Position numbers and translations under genes: made by a program
Source of the DNA: Acidobacteria bacterium SCN 69-37
GTDB lineage: Bacteria > Acidobacteriota > Vicinamibacteria > Vicinamibacterales > SCN-69-37
Assembly: GCA_001724025.1 (NCBI GenBank)
Contig: MEDJ01000009.1
Coordinates: 105,777 to 169,776 of the forward strand
Direction of reading: 5' to 3'
Length of the DNA: 64,000 nt
Notes under the pieces: generated by a model
Databases searched by the model: none
Told to the model about the DNA's origin: nothing
Seen by the model: only the letters and a program-made list of their open reading frames with translations
Shown: positions 30,293 through 39,056 of the stretch, piece after piece
Numbering within the stretch: the first letter of the stretch is position 1
Layout of the letters: each line of letters starts with the position of its first letter

Positions 30293-30913
30293 TCAGAGGC
30301 CGGGGAGGCACGAGGCCGCGTTGACGCCGCGGACGTCCATCGCCCGCAGTACGTACTTGCCGAGTACGTCGAACTCGAGGTTCACACGATCGCCAGCCGC
30401 GGCCGCGGCCAGCGTGGTGTGCGCGAACGTGAACGGGATGATCTGCGCCACGACCTGCAGGCCATCGATGGCCGCCACGGTCAGGCTGATGCCGTCGATC
30501 GCAATCGATCCCTTCGGAATCACCAGCGCGGCCATGGACTCGGGCATCGCGACAACGAGCCGCCAGGCCTCGCCGTCCTGGCGCAGTTCGACGATCCGGC
30601 CCGTGGCATCGATGTGGCCGAGCACGAAGTGCCCGCCAATCCGCGTGTCGGCCCGGACGGCGCGCTCGAGGTTGACGCGTCGGCCCGGCACCAGGTCCCC
30701 GAGGGCCGTGACGCCGAGCGTGACAGGAGCGACGTCGGCGGCAAAGCCGTCGCGATCGACCTCGACGGCAGTCAGGCACACGCCGTTGACCGCCACGCTG
30801 TCGCCCGGCTGCAGGTCGGCCGCGAACGGCGTCTGCACGCGTAGGCGACCGCCTGTGGCCGAGGCGCTCATCGCCTCCACCTGTCCGGTGGCTTCAATCA
30901 ATCCTGTGAACAT
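30293..30913 (-). CDS. ribE: Riboflavin synthase alpha subunit
   Basis: This enzyme dismutates lumazine to riboflavin. The 206 residues start [15 protein letters not shown] and form two lumazine-binding barrels: the first with [13 protein letters not shown] and the second with [16 protein letters not shown], each preceded by a GHFVLGHID-type linker. It overlaps ribD by 20 nt. The lumazine synthase gene (ribH) is not adjacent and is not seen before the next family-A repeat. Confidence 0.95.
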   Translation of the reverse strand: MFTGLIEATGQVEAMSASATGGRLRVQTPFAADLQPGDSVAVNGVCLTAVEVDRDGFAADVAPVTLGVTALGDLVPGRRVNLERAVRADTRIGGHFVLGHIDATGRIVELRQDGEAWRLVVAMPESMAALVIPKGSIAIDGISLTVAAIDGLQVVAQIIPFTFAHTTLAAAAAGDRVNLEFDVLGKYVLRAMDVRGVNAASCLPGL

Positions 30914-31982
30914 CGCACTCCGTCAGCCGGTCCGCCCCCAGGACCTGCGCGCGCCCGGTCCCCGACGCCAGCGTCCGTCTCACGATGGCGGCAGCCGGAA
31001 CGCCGGCGCCCAGCACATGGGGCGTGACCACGGCCTGCACCCGATCGATCACGTCGGCATCGGCGAGCGCGTCGTGCAGGGCGGGTCCGCCCTCGACGAG
31101 CAGCGAGACGATGTTCCGTCGCCCCAGCCGTTCGAGCACCGGACGCAGGGCGCGATCCTCGAAGACCTCGATCTCGATCCCGAGCCGCTCGAGTGCGACA
31201 AAATGCGCCGCCCGACGCTCGCGCGTCGTCGTCGACGTGACCATTATGACCGGGCCGCTCGAACGCGTCGAGAACAGCCGCGCCGACGCCGGCACACGGC
31301 CGCGCCAGTCGAACACGACGCGCACGAGCGGCCGTGCCCGATAGACCTCGCGCGCGGTCAGCCGCGGGTCGTCGACGAGCACCGTGCCCGCACCCACAGC
31401 AATCGCGTCGATAGCCGCGCGCTGTCGCTGGAAATATCTGTCGGCGATGCGGCCCGTCAGCCGGACCGGCCTGTCGCCGGGCCCGACGAAGCCGTCGGCC
31501 GAGACGGCGGCCTTGGCCACCACCCACGGACGTCCGCGCGTCACCCAGGTGAAGAACGCGGCGTGCTGTGCGCTCGCGTCGGTGCGGCCCACGCCCAGCG
31601 TGACGGGAATCCCGTGTGCGAGCAGGAACGCCAGCCCGCGGCCCGCCACGCGCGGATTCGGATCGGCCACGGCCACGACGACGCGCCGCACACCCGCGGC
31701 GACCACGCGTTCGACACAGGGCCCCGTGCGGCCTGTGTGCGAACAGGGCTCGAGCGTGACGTACAGCGTGCCGCCGCGCGCCCGGGATCCGGCCGCTTCG
31801 AGCGCCACGACCTCGGCGTGCGGTCCGCCGGCCGGCGCGGTCGTGCCTTGGCCCACGACGATCCCGTCAGCGTCGACGACCACGGCGCCGACGGAAGGAT
31901 TCGGGCTCGTGCGTCCGCAGCCGCGCCCGGCCCAGAACGCCGCGCGCGCCATGAACGCCTGGTCGACAGCCGCGTCTACCAC
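30894..31982 (-). CDS. ribD: Bifunctional riboflavin deaminase/reductase RibD
   Basis: RibD performs the deamination and side-chain reduction steps of riboflavin synthesis. The 362 residues carry the N-terminal cytidine-deaminase zinc motif (PHAEVVAL, LEPCSHTGRTGPCVERV) and the C-terminal DHFR-like reductase with KAAVSADGFVG, AGTVLVDDPRLTAR and LLVEGGPALHDAL. GTG at 31982 overlaps the ftsY stop by 7 nt, indicating coupling; an ATG at 31952 is an alternative. Confidence 0.94.
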   Translation of the reverse strand: MVDAAVDQAFMARAAFWAGRGCGRTSPNPSVGAVVVDADGIVVGQGTTAPAGGPHAEVVALEAAGSRARGGTLYVTLEPCSHTGRTGPCVERVVAAGVRRVVVAVADPNPRVAGRGLAFLLAHGIPVTLGVGRTDASAQHAAFFTWVTRGRPWVVAKAAVSADGFVGPGDRPVRLTGRIADRYFQRQRAAIDAIAVGAGTVLVDDPRLTAREVYRARPLVRVVFDWRGRVPASARLFSTRSSGPVIMVTSTTTRERRAAHFVALERLGIEIEVFEDRALRPVLERLGRRNIVSLLVEGGPALHDALADADVIDRVQAVVTPHVLGAGVPAAAIVRRTLASGTGRAQVLGADRLTECDVHRID

Positions 31983-32929
31983 TTCTCCGTGAAGAGCGCG
32001 TCGACGTAGGCCGCGGCATCGAACGGCAGGAGGTCATCGATGCCCTCGCCAACCCCGATGTAGCGGATGGGCAGCTTCAAATCGTGCGCAATCGCCACGG
32101 CCACGCCGCCCTTGGCCGTGCCGTCGAGCTTGGTCAGCACGATGCCGCTCGCGCCGCTGGCGGCCATGAACTCGCGGGCCTGCACGAGACCGTTCTGTCC
32201 CACGGTGGCGTCGAGCACGAGCAGCACGTCGTGCGGCGCGCCGGGCACCTCGCGCCCGACCACGCGACGGATCTTGTCGAGCTCGGCCATCAGGTTCGCG
32301 CGCGTGTGCAGCCGGCCCGCCGTGTCGACGAGGACGATGTCACGCCCGCGCGCCTTGGCCGCGGTCACGGCGTCGAACGTGACGGCGGCCGGATCCGATC
32401 CCGTCTGCGCGCGGACGAGATCGACATCGGCGCGTTCGGCCCACACGGCCAGTTGCTCGACGGCCGCGGCGCGGAACGTGTCGGCCGCGCACACCATCAC
32501 CGAGTGCCCCTCGCACTTCAACTGGTTCGCGAGCTTGCCCACCGTCGTCGTCTTGCCGGTGCCGTTGACGCCGACGATGAGCACGACGTGCGGCCTCGTC
32601 GCGATCGCGGGCGCAGGCTTCACGTCGGTGAGGATCGCGCGCATCACGCGTCCCACCCGATCGCGCAGCGTCCCCTGCCGATCCGCCTTCACCGCCTCGA
32701 CGATGCGCTCGGTAGCGGTGAGGCCGACGTCTGCCGTGAGCAGCGCGTCCTCGAGCGCCTCCAGCGTGTCGACGGTCACCGCCCGGCCAGCCACGGGCGC
32801 GCCGCCCGCTGCGGCCGCCGGTGCGTCGGCGGCCAGTGCCTCGGCGTCCTCGACCGTGCCGAGCCGCTCCCGAATCTGCTGCGCCGTCTTGGCCAGCCCT
32901 TCCCGAATCCGCGAGAACAACGACGCCAC
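31976..32929 (-). CDS. ftsY: Signal recognition particle receptor FtsY
   Basis: FtsY is the membrane-associated SRP receptor GTPase. The 317 residues lack the long acidic A domain of E. coli FtsY, having only an Ala-rich stretch before the NG domain: VGVNGTGKTTTVGKLA, CAADTFRAAAVEQL, DTAGRLHTRANLM, TKLDGTAKGG, IRYIGVGEGIDDL. It begins 3 nt after gpsA and is coupled to ribD, an uncommon order (gpsA-ftsY-ribDEBA). Confidence 0.97.
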   Translation of the reverse strand: MASLFSRIREGLAKTAQQIRERLGTVEDAEALAADAPAAAAGGAPVAGRAVTVDTLEALEDALLTADVGLTATERIVEAVKADRQGTLRDRVGRVMRAILTDVKPAPAIATRPHVVLIVGVNGTGKTTTVGKLANQLKCEGHSVMVCAADTFRAAAVEQLAVWAERADVDLVRAQTGSDPAAVTFDAVTAAKARGRDIVLVDTAGRLHTRANLMAELDKIRRVVGREVPGAPHDVLLVLDATVGQNGLVQAREFMAASGASGIVLTKLDGTAKGGVAVAIAHDLKLPIRYIGVGEGIDDLLPFDAAAYVDALFTEKW

Positions 32930-32932
32930 GCC

Positions 32933-33946
32933 TTACCCGATCCTTTCCGTTTCGATCTTCTGCGGCCGCAGCATCAGGCACTCCAGCGCCTCGCGCGGCG
33001 TCCGTTGTCCGGCCAGGACGTCGGCCATCTGGGCGGCGATCGGTAGTTCGACGCCATAGCGTTCGCCCAGCGCGAGCGCCGCCGTGGTGGTCCTGATGCC
33101 CTCGGCCACCATCCGCATGCTGCCGACGATCGCCTCGAGCGATCGCCCGCGTCCCAGTTCGATCCCCACGTGGTGGTTGCGGCTGAGCGATCCGGTACAC
33201 GTCAGCACGAGGTCGCCCAGTCCGCTCAATCCGGCCATCGTGTCGCGGTGCCCGCCCATGGCGCAGGCCAGGCGCGAGACCTCCGCCAGGCCGCGCGTGA
33301 CGAGCGCCGCCAGCGCGTTGTGCCCCAGGCCCAGCCCCTCGACCACGCCAGCGGCAATCGCGATGACGTTCTTCAGCGCCCCGCCCACCTCGACGCCAAC
33401 CACGTCGTCCGATCCATAGAGGCGGAAGTACGACGCGCGGAACTCGTCCTGCACGGCGCGCACGGCCTCGGCTTCGGTCGACGCGGCAACGAGTGCGGTC
33501 GGCGCGCCTTGCGCGACCTCGGACGCGAAGCTCGGGCCGGAGAGGACGACGACCGGCGACCGCCCGGCGGTCTCGGTCGAGAGCACCTCGGACATCCGCA
33601 TCAGCGTGTCGTTCTCGAGCCCCTTGGTGGCGCTCACCAGGATGACCCCGGCGGCCAGGTGCGGCGTCGCCTCGTGGACCACGGCACGCAGCCCGTGCGA
33701 GGGCACGGCCACGACGACGAACCGCGCCCCGCTCACGGCGCGGGCCAGATCCCCGGTGGGCGCGATGCGGTCCGAGAGCGCGATCCCGGGCAGGTAGGCC
33801 CGGTTCGCGCGATCCTGCCGGAGCGCCTCCACCAATGAGGGATCGCGACCCCACAGGGTCACGTGTTGTCCGGCGTTCGCCAGGTGCACCGCCAGCGCGG
33901 TTCCCCAGCTGCCGGCGCCGAGCACGGCGGCACGATCATTTGGCAC
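32933..33946 (-). CDS. gpsA: Glycerol-3-phosphate dehydrogenase [NAD(P)+]
   Basis: GpsA makes sn-glycerol 3-phosphate for phospholipids. The 337 residues have the Rossmann motif LGAGSWGTALAVHLANAG, the ATKGLENDTLMRM loop, VVLSGPSFASEVAQG, and GALKNVIAIAAGVVEGL with the catalytic Lys. GTG at 33946 is 6 nt after TACAAT (minus strand, complement of 33953-33958), implying a leaderless message. It leads the operon gpsA-ftsY-ribD-ribE-ribBA. Confidence 0.96.
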   Translation of the reverse strand: MPNDRAAVLGAGSWGTALAVHLANAGQHVTLWGRDPSLVEALRQDRANRAYLPGIALSDRIAPTGDLARAVSGARFVVVAVPSHGLRAVVHEATPHLAAGVILVSATKGLENDTLMRMSEVLSTETAGRSPVVVLSGPSFASEVAQGAPTALVAASTEAEAVRAVQDEFRASYFRLYGSDDVVGVEVGGALKNVIAIAAGVVEGLGLGHNALAALVTRGLAEVSRLACAMGGHRDTMAGLSGLGDLVLTCTGSLSRNHHVGIELGRGRSLEAIVGSMRMVAEGIRTTTAALALGERYGVELPIAAQMADVLAGQRTPREALECLMLRPQKIETERIG

Positions 33947-33952
33947 GCGGGA

Positions 33953-33958
33953 ATTGTA
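33953..33958 (-). promoter_or_regulatory. -10 element (TACAAT) of gpsA
   Basis: TACAAT on the minus strand with exactly 6 nt between it and the GTG start of gpsA. No family-A repeat is present here, showing that the leaderless arrangement is not confined to repeat-linked promoters. Confidence 0.5.
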
Positions 33959-34056
33959 ATGCTGACGCTTCTCGAGACCGGTAGCCTATAGGGGCGCCAG
34001 CGCCCTGGCGCATCCCTTGCTGGATCCCGTTCGGGAACGGCCGGAAGGAGTCACGT

Positions 34057-34644
34057 ATGTATCCAAAAACGCACAGTCTGACCGCAGTCGTGGTCACTGC
34101 CTGTCTCGTCGTCGCAGCCCTGGTGTCGCCGGCGGCCGCGCAGGAGCCTGCCGCGCGATTCTATGGACTGCTCGTGAACATGCAGTCGGAGTATCCCGGG
34201 CAGGGCACGACCCCGGTCAACATCGTGGTCAATCGCTGGTCGACCGACGACGAACAGGAGCGCGTGACGACCACCGTGCTCGAGCAGGGGCCGAAGGCGC
34301 TGCTGAGCCTGCTGGGGAAGATGCCGGCCGTCGGATCCGTCGCGCCCATCGGCGGGGTGGGATTCAACGTCCCCTACGCCACGGTTTCGCGAAGCCCTGA
34401 CGGCCTCGAGCACATCCTCATCCTGAGCGATCGCCCGATGTCCTTCCTCGAGCGCTGGTATGGCGGCCGGTCGACCGACTACCCGTTCCTGCTGATCGAG
34501 ATGACGATCAAGCCCGACGGCAACGGTGATGGGCAGGTGATCGTGGCCGGGCGCCTGAGCGCGGACAAGTTCAACAAGACGCTCGTCATCGAGAACCTGG
34601 AAATCCAGCCGATGCAGCTGCGCAATCTCAAGCGCGAGCAGTGA
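34057..34644 (+). CDS. Secreted protein of unknown function
   Basis: The 195-residue protein has a clear signal peptide (VVVTACLVVAALVSPAAAQ, cleavage after AAA or AAAQ). The mature domain contains IVVNRWSTDDEQERVTTTVLEQG, then GVGFNVPYATVSRSPDG, LIEMTIKPDGNGDGQVI and LVIENLEIQPMQL. I do not recognise a named family, but the layout resembles small periplasmic proteins common in Acidobacteriota. GGAAGGAG precedes the ATG. It stands alone between gpsA (divergent) and a convergent zinc-binding membrane protein. Confidence 0.75.
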   Translation: MYPKTHSLTAVVVTACLVVAALVSPAAAQEPAARFYGLLVNMQSEYPGQGTTPVNIVVNRWSTDDEQERVTTTVLEQGPKALLSLLGKMPAVGSVAPIGGVGFNVPYATVSRSPDGLEHILILSDRPMSFLERWYGGRSTDYPFLLIEMTIKPDGNGDGQVIVAGRLSADKFNKTLVIENLEIQPMQLRNLKREQ

Positions 34645-34666
34645 TGTGCCCGCCCGCCGCCGGGGT

Positions 34667-35122
34667 TCACCCGGCGACGCGGCGTCGAGTGATCGAGGTG
34701 ACGGTGGCCGACGCGGCCGCCGGCGCCTCTGCGCGGGCGGCGCCCAGGCCGGCACGCTTGACGGCCAGGGCCTGACGCTGTTTCTCCAGCATCGCGGCCC
34801 GGCGGGCGGCGGCGGGCAGCTTCGACGGGTCGTAGCCGCTGAACCGGACGACGGGCGCGCTGTCGTGCTCGTCGAGCCCGGCCGGCCACGAGCGCCCGCA
34901 CTGATCGCAGTACCAGCGCGCCGGCGTCCGGCTGCCGTCCGCGTTCGTCGTCGGTGGCAGCAGTCCGAGCCGGCCGCCGTGCCGGCACCGGCCGAACCAG
35001 TACAGCAGCAGCCCGGCTGCGGCCGCGGCCGCGGCGACGCCCATCATCACGGGTGCCGCCACGGCCAGCCCCCCGACGACGAGCATGCCCCCTGTCCAGA
35101 TGAAGACGTGTTGGCGAGTCAT
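34667..35122 (-). CDS. Membrane protein with a zinc-ribbon-like segment
   Basis: The 151-residue protein (ATG at 35122) has two close hydrophobic helices (VFIWTGGMLVVGGLAVAAP, MMGVAAAAAAAGLLLYWFG). A cytoplasmic tail follows with CRHGGRLG and WYCDQCGRSWPAG, a possible split zinc ribbon, then a basic Ala-rich C-terminus. An ATG at 35200 would add more Cys/His (ATDPHREFCTPP). Function unknown. It is divergent from recA and would share its upstream region. Confidence 0.55.
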   Translation of the reverse strand: MTRQHVFIWTGGMLVVGGLAVAAPVMMGVAAAAAAAGLLLYWFGRCRHGGRLGLLPPTTNADGSRTPARWYCDQCGRSWPAGLDEHDSAPVVRFSGYDPSKLPAAARRAAMLEKQRQALAVKRAGLGAARAEAPAAASATVTSITRRRVAG

Positions 35123-35302
35123 CGGCCTGATGGAACGCGAGGGCCTGTCCTCCCCTGTCAGGGGCGGGGTGCAGAATTCGCGATGTGGGTCGGTGGCCAT
35201 CTGGCAGAAACTGCAATCGTCCGCCGATGGGGCGAAAGTCTGCGTAGCCACTAAATATTTGATAAACCTAAGGATAGACACGACGTGCCTATCGATCTTC
35301 GC

Positions 35303-35331
35303 TTGACACCCGGCTGGCACGTTCCTAGAAT
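35303..35331 (+). promoter_or_regulatory. Promoter of recA
   Basis: TTGACA (35303-35308), a 17-nt spacer and TAGAAT (35326-35331) lie 55 nt before the recA ATG. GTTC occurs at 35321-35324 and 35335-35338, straddling the -10; a LexA-type operator is possible but the spacing (10 nt) does not match the half-site spacing (N7) known in alphaproteobacteria. Confidence 0.75.
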
Positions 35332-35386
35332 CTCGTTCGGTCCGGCCACGGTCGCCCCTTTTGGCGGCGCGGCACCAAGGAGTCAC

Positions 35387-36427
35387 ATGGCAGCATCACC
35401 AGAACGCACGGACAAGGAAGACCGGACGGACAAGGAACGTCTGAAGGCGGTCGAACTCGCGTTTGGCCAGATCGAGAAGCAGTTCGGCAAGGGCGCGATC
35501 ATGCGGCTGGGCGGCAAGGAAATCGCCCCGATCCCGGCCATCTCGACCGGTTCGATCAGTCTCGATTGGGCCCTAGGTGTGGGCGGCCTGCCGCGCGGGC
35601 GCGTCATCGAGATCTTCGGCCCGGAATCGTCGGGCAAGACCACGCTGGCGCTCCAGACCATCGCCCAGGCGCAGAAGCTCGGCGGCGTTGCGGCGTTCGT
35701 CGACGCGGAACACGCGCTCGATGCGCAGTACTCGCAGAAGCTCGGCGTCGATCTCGAGAACCTCCTCGTCTCGCAGCCCGACAACGGCGAGCAGGCGCTC
35801 GAGATCACCGAGGTCCTCATCCGCTCCAACGGCGTCGACGTCGTCGTCGTCGACTCGGTGGCCGCACTGGTCCCGCGCGCGGAAATCGAGGGCGAGATGG
35901 GCGAGGCCCAGATGGGCCTGCAGGCGCGCCTGATGTCGCAGGCCCTGCGCAAGCTCACGGGCGTCGTGGCGAAGTCGAAGACGTGCCTGATCTTTATTAA
36001 CCAGCTCCGCGAGAAGATCGGCGTCATGTTCGGCAACCCGGAAACGACCACCGGCGGTCGCGCGCTGAAGTTCTACTCGTCGGTGCGCATCGACATCCGC
36101 CGCATCGGGGCCATCAAGGACGGGGACCAGATGGTGGGCGGCCGCACGCGCGCCAAGGTCGTGAAGAATAAGGTGGCCCCGCCGTTCCGCGAGGCCGAGT
36201 TCGACATGATGTACGGCGAAGGGATCTCGCGTGAAGGCGACCTGCTCGATCAGGGCGTGGAGCGCAAGATCATCGAGAAGAGCGGAACCTGGTTCTCGTA
36301 CGGCAGCGACAGACTCGGCCAGGGTCGCGAGAACGCCAAGACGTTCCTCAGGCAGCACCCGGACATGGCGAGCGAGATCGAAATGAAGCTCCGCAAGGAG
36401 ATGGGGCTGCCGGTGGCCACGGAGTAG
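35387..36427 (+). CDS. recA: Recombinase RecA
   Basis: RecA forms filaments on single-stranded DNA, drives strand exchange and stimulates LexA cleavage. The 346 residues contain the Walker A site GPESSGKTT (about 69-77), [58 protein letters not shown] and the C-terminal domain. ATG at 35387 has AAGGAG upstream; a longer same-frame lead covers the promoter and is not used. Unlike many genomes, no recX follows. Confidence 0.98.
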   Translation: MAASPERTDKEDRTDKERLKAVELAFGQIEKQFGKGAIMRLGGKEIAPIPAISTGSISLDWALGVGGLPRGRVIEIFGPESSGKTTLALQTIAQAQKLGGVAAFVDAEHALDAQYSQKLGVDLENLLVSQPDNGEQALEITEVLIRSNGVDVVVVDSVAALVPRAEIEGEMGEAQMGLQARLMSQALRKLTGVVAKSKTCLIFINQLREKIGVMFGNPETTTGGRALKFYSSVRIDIRRIGAIKDGDQMVGGRTRAKVVKNKVAPPFREAEFDMMYGEGISREGDLLDQGVERKIIEKSGTWFSYGSDRLGQGRENAKTFLRQHPDMASEIEMKLRKEMGLPVATE

Positions 36428-36436
36428 CACACGGAA

Positions 36437-36458
36437 GGGGCGACGCGTGCGTCGCCCC
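36437..36458 (+). terminator. Hairpin after recA
   Basis: GGGGCGACGC (36437-36446) and GCGTCGCCCC (36449-36458) pair completely around GT, 9 nt after the recA stop. No T-run follows, so it may act as a Rho-dependent or 3'-stabilising structure. Confidence 0.5.
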
Positions 36459-36478
36459 GCCTCCCTGCCTCCTTCCAG

Positions 36479-36507
36479 CCTGCCGCCTCCCCGCCTTCAT
36501 ATACACT
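36479..36507 (+). promoter_or_regulatory. Repeat-linked promoter of the PIG-L deacetylase gene
   Basis: CCTGCC (36479-36484), GCCTCCCCGCCTTC (36485-36498), ATA, and TACACT (36502-36507); then exactly 6 nt to the ATG at 36514. The upstream part (36459-36478) is family-A repeat. Confidence 0.6.
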
Positions 36508-36513
36508 CCGCCC

Positions 36514-37959
36514 ATGCCCCGTCTCGTCGCGTCCCTGTGTGCTGTCGTCGCGTTCGCGCTGATTGTCCGGTCTCCGGTCGCCCGCGCGCAGGCTCCGGCG
36601 ACGGCGACGGCGCCCCTCGACTTCTCGTTCCGCGCCGACGGCAGCCGGTGGCTCCCGGTGACCGTAACAGGTGGCGGCACTACCTACGACGTGCCGTGGC
36701 CGGAAACCACCGGGCCGGCGTGGGACACGGCGCTGCTGGCCGTGGGCGTCGCGACACCCCCGCTGCCGGCAACGCCGGCCCCGGCGGCAGATGAAACCGC
36801 GACACCGGCTCCCCTGCCCCCAACACCGTACGTCGAGATCACCGCCGGCTCGTACCGCGACAGACAGTATTTCCGCGCGGGCGAGACAGGGCCACGCTGG
36901 CTCAATGTGTCGGCCCTGCGCGACGTCGTCACGCCCGGCACCGCCGTGCGCCTGCGGACCGAGGGCATGACGATTGGCACGGGGCCCTCGACCCTGCGCC
37001 TGTTCGACGCGCGCCCCGACCTGTCGAAGACCGTCCTCGTCCTGGCCCCGCACCCGGACGACGCGGAGATCGCGGCCTTTGCCCTCTATGCGACGACAAC
37101 GGCGACCGTGGCGACGGTCACCGCCGGTAACGCCGGCTCCCCCACTTATGAAGCCGTGTTCGACGACGACGAGGAAGCGGCGCAGTATCACTTCAAGGGG
37201 CGGGTGCGCGTCATCGACAGCATCACGGTCCCGTGGCAGGGCGGCGTGCCGCCGGAGCGGGCCGTGAACCTGGGCTACTTCGATGCGCGGCTCGGGACGA
37301 TGTTCGAGGCGCCCGCTCAGGTTGTCCCCGAGATGTATGGACCAAATACGGACGTGGGGCAGTACCGGCAGTACAACGTCAGCCCGCTCGTGCGCCGGGG
37401 ATCGCGATCCTCGACGTGGCAGAACCTCGTGGCCGACCTCGAGGCGCTGTTGCGGCGCGTGAAGCCCACGGTCATTGCCGCACCGCACCCGCAGCTCGAC
37501 TCGCATCGCGACCACCAGTTCACGACCGTCGCGCTCGTGGAGGCGCTGGCCCGGTGGCGACGTGACGTGACGCTGCTGCTCTACACCAATCACGCCGACA
37601 GCAATCGTTATCCGTACGGACCAGCGGGCACGATCCTGTCACTGCCTGCCGTCAGCGCGCCCGTGGAACTCGATCGCGTGTTCTCGCTGCCCGTGCCTGT
37701 CGATCTGCAGCGCCGCAAGCTGTTCGCGCTCGAGTCCATGCACGACCTGCGCTACTCCCCGACGCGACAGTACCAGCTCGCGATTGGCGATGGGCGCACA
37801 ATCCAGCCCGAGAAGCCCGGCCCCGGGCCCGACATCACGTACCTGCGCCGCGGTCCACGTTCGAACGAGCTGTTCTTCGTCTACGACCAGGATACGGTCA
37901 AGCCGATGATCGACGCGTTCCTCGCCCCGTGGCGCGCCAGGGCGGCCGGTAGTCGGTAG
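36514..37959 (+). CDS. Secreted PIG-L family deacetylase
   Basis: The 481-residue protein has a signal peptide (SLCAVVAFALIVRSPVARA). An N-terminal beta domain of about 130 residues with Pro/Ala-rich inserts follows, then a PIG-L/LmbE domain carrying the zinc motif VLAPHPDDAEIAAFAL and a second site, APHPQLDSHRDHQF. PIG-L enzymes remove N-acetyl from GlcNAc-containing glycans or conjugates; an exported form may act on cell-surface sugars. The ATG lies 6 nt after TACACT, suggesting a leaderless message. The stop lies in a GGTAGTC tandem repeat. Confidence 0.85.
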   Translation: MPRLVASLCAVVAFALIVRSPVARAQAPATATAPLDFSFRADGSRWLPVTVTGGGTTYDVPWPETTGPAWDTALLAVGVATPPLPATPAPAADETATPAPLPPTPYVEITAGSYRDRQYFRAGETGPRWLNVSALRDVVTPGTAVRLRTEGMTIGTGPSTLRLFDARPDLSKTVLVLAPHPDDAEIAAFALYATTTATVATVTAGNAGSPTYEAVFDDDEEAAQYHFKGRVRVIDSITVPWQGGVPPERAVNLGYFDARLGTMFEAPAQVVPEMYGPNTDVGQYRQYNVSPLVRRGSRSSTWQNLVADLEALLRRVKPTVIAAPHPQLDSHRDHQFTTVALVEALARWRRDVTLLLYTNHADSNRYPYGPAGTILSLPAVSAPVELDRVFSLPVPVDLQRRKLFALESMHDLRYSPTRQYQLAIGDGRTIQPEKPGPGPDITYLRRGPRSNELFFVYDQDTVKPMIDAFLAPWRARAAGSR

Positions 37960-37991
37960 TCGGTAGTCCCCTGGGGCTGAAGCCCCCAGGG
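37948..37991. repeat. Three GGTAGTC tandem units and palindrome copy 4
   Basis: GGTAGTC is repeated three times (about 37948-37968), with the stop codon of the deacetylase gene falling inside the array. CCCTGGGGCT-GA-AGCCCC-C-AGGG follows directly (37968-37991, one extra C), then GCTCC. A change of one 7-nt unit would alter the last residues of the protein. Confidence 0.7.
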
Positions 37992-38100
37992 CTCCACGGA
38001 TTTGCCGGTCGTCTGCCACGATCCGATTCCCGAGGGCTCGACGCGGATGGCGACATCGCGGACGCCGTCCGCGTTCTGTCACGACTGCCTGCTGTCGTAG

Positions 38101-38865
38101 TCAGACGCGCGGTTCGCGGCGCCGCGCCGAGAATTGACGCGGCGTCGTGTCGGACTCCCCGACCTCGTGTTCTACCTGACGTTCGGCGTCGCGCAGGTGA
38201 TCGAGCATGGCCCGCTGGGCGATGTGACTGTTGCGATCGCGGATGGCCTGGTAGATCCGCCGGTGCTTGTCGACGAGCATCGGCAGGCTGCGATCGGCCG
38301 GCAGGGTCGAACGTCGCGCCTCGAAGAAGCGGCGCGAGACCATCTCGACGATCGACGCGAGAATCGCATTGCCCGAGGCCTGGGCGACGGTCTTGTGGAA
38401 GAGCAGGTCGTAGTCGAGAAAGCGCCTCGGGTTGCCGACCGATGCCGACATGCCGTTGAGCGCGGCCCCCAGCGCCGCGATGTCGTCGGACGTGGCGCGC
38501 TCGGCCGCCATCCCCGCCACCCACGACTCGAGCGCGCGACGCGCCTCGAACATCTCGCGGCGCGACAGGCCGTGCAGCGCCGACAGGAAGTGGAACTGTT
38601 CGCTGTCGAGCACGAGCGGCCCGTCGGCCACGAACGTGCCGGCCCCGTGCCTGATCGCCAGCACGCCCTGCGTGGCCAGCGCCTGCAGGCCCGCGCGGAT
38701 CGTCGTCCGGCTCAGCCCGAGCTGCCGGGCCAGCTCGCGTTCGGGTGGGAGGCGTTCACCGCGATCGAGTTCGCCACGCTGGATCCTGTCGCGAATGTGA
38801 TCGGTGACACGGCGCGTGGCCGTCCCTAGCCTGTGGGTGGCGACAACGGCGGATCGGGAACTCAT
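38101..38865 (-). CDS. GntR/FadR-family transcriptional regulator
   Basis: The 254-residue protein has an N-terminal winged HTH (VTDHIRDRIQRGELDRGERLPP, then ERELARQLGLSRTTIRAGL) and a C-terminal all-helical FCD ligand domain (LDYDLLFHKTVAQASGN, HRRIYQAIRDRNSHIAQRAM) with metal-binding His residues. Such regulators sense small carboxylates or sugar acids. The start at 38865 (MSSRSAVV) is preferred over an ATG at 38910. It is divergent from the esterase gene, a likely target by position. Confidence 0.88.
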   Translation of the reverse strand: MSSRSAVVATHRLGTATRRVTDHIRDRIQRGELDRGERLPPERELARQLGLSRTTIRAGLQALATQGVLAIRHGAGTFVADGPLVLDSEQFHFLSALHGLSRREMFEARRALESWVAGMAAERATSDDIAALGAALNGMSASVGNPRRFLDYDLLFHKTVAQASGNAILASIVEMVSRRFFEARRSTLPADRSLPMLVDKHRRIYQAIRDRNSHIAQRAMLDHLRDAERQVEHEVGESDTTPRQFSARRREPRV

Positions 38866-39056
38866 GGCGGAGGGCACGGCACCGGGGGGCGCGTGCGACA
38901 GTATCAGCACGACAAGACGAGAGGGTCAAGCGAGACGCGCGGCCGATCGGGCCGCGGCTGGTGCCGGTGCGGGCGACGCGCGGCGCGAGAGGGGGGATTC
39001 GGCAGGTGGGCGGTGTAACATCTCCGGACACGCGATCCGTGGCCCGGAGGCTCGAC

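Noticed and set aside
29049-32929. FMN riboswitch before the riboflavin genes
   Set aside because: The genes are within an operon led by gpsA, with overlaps between ftsY, ribD and ribE, and no RFN-like conserved segments are seen.
35321-35338. LexA box at recA (GTTC-10 nt-GTTC)
   Set aside because: Half-site spacing does not match known LexA operators and the elements overlap an ordinary -10; insufficient to call.
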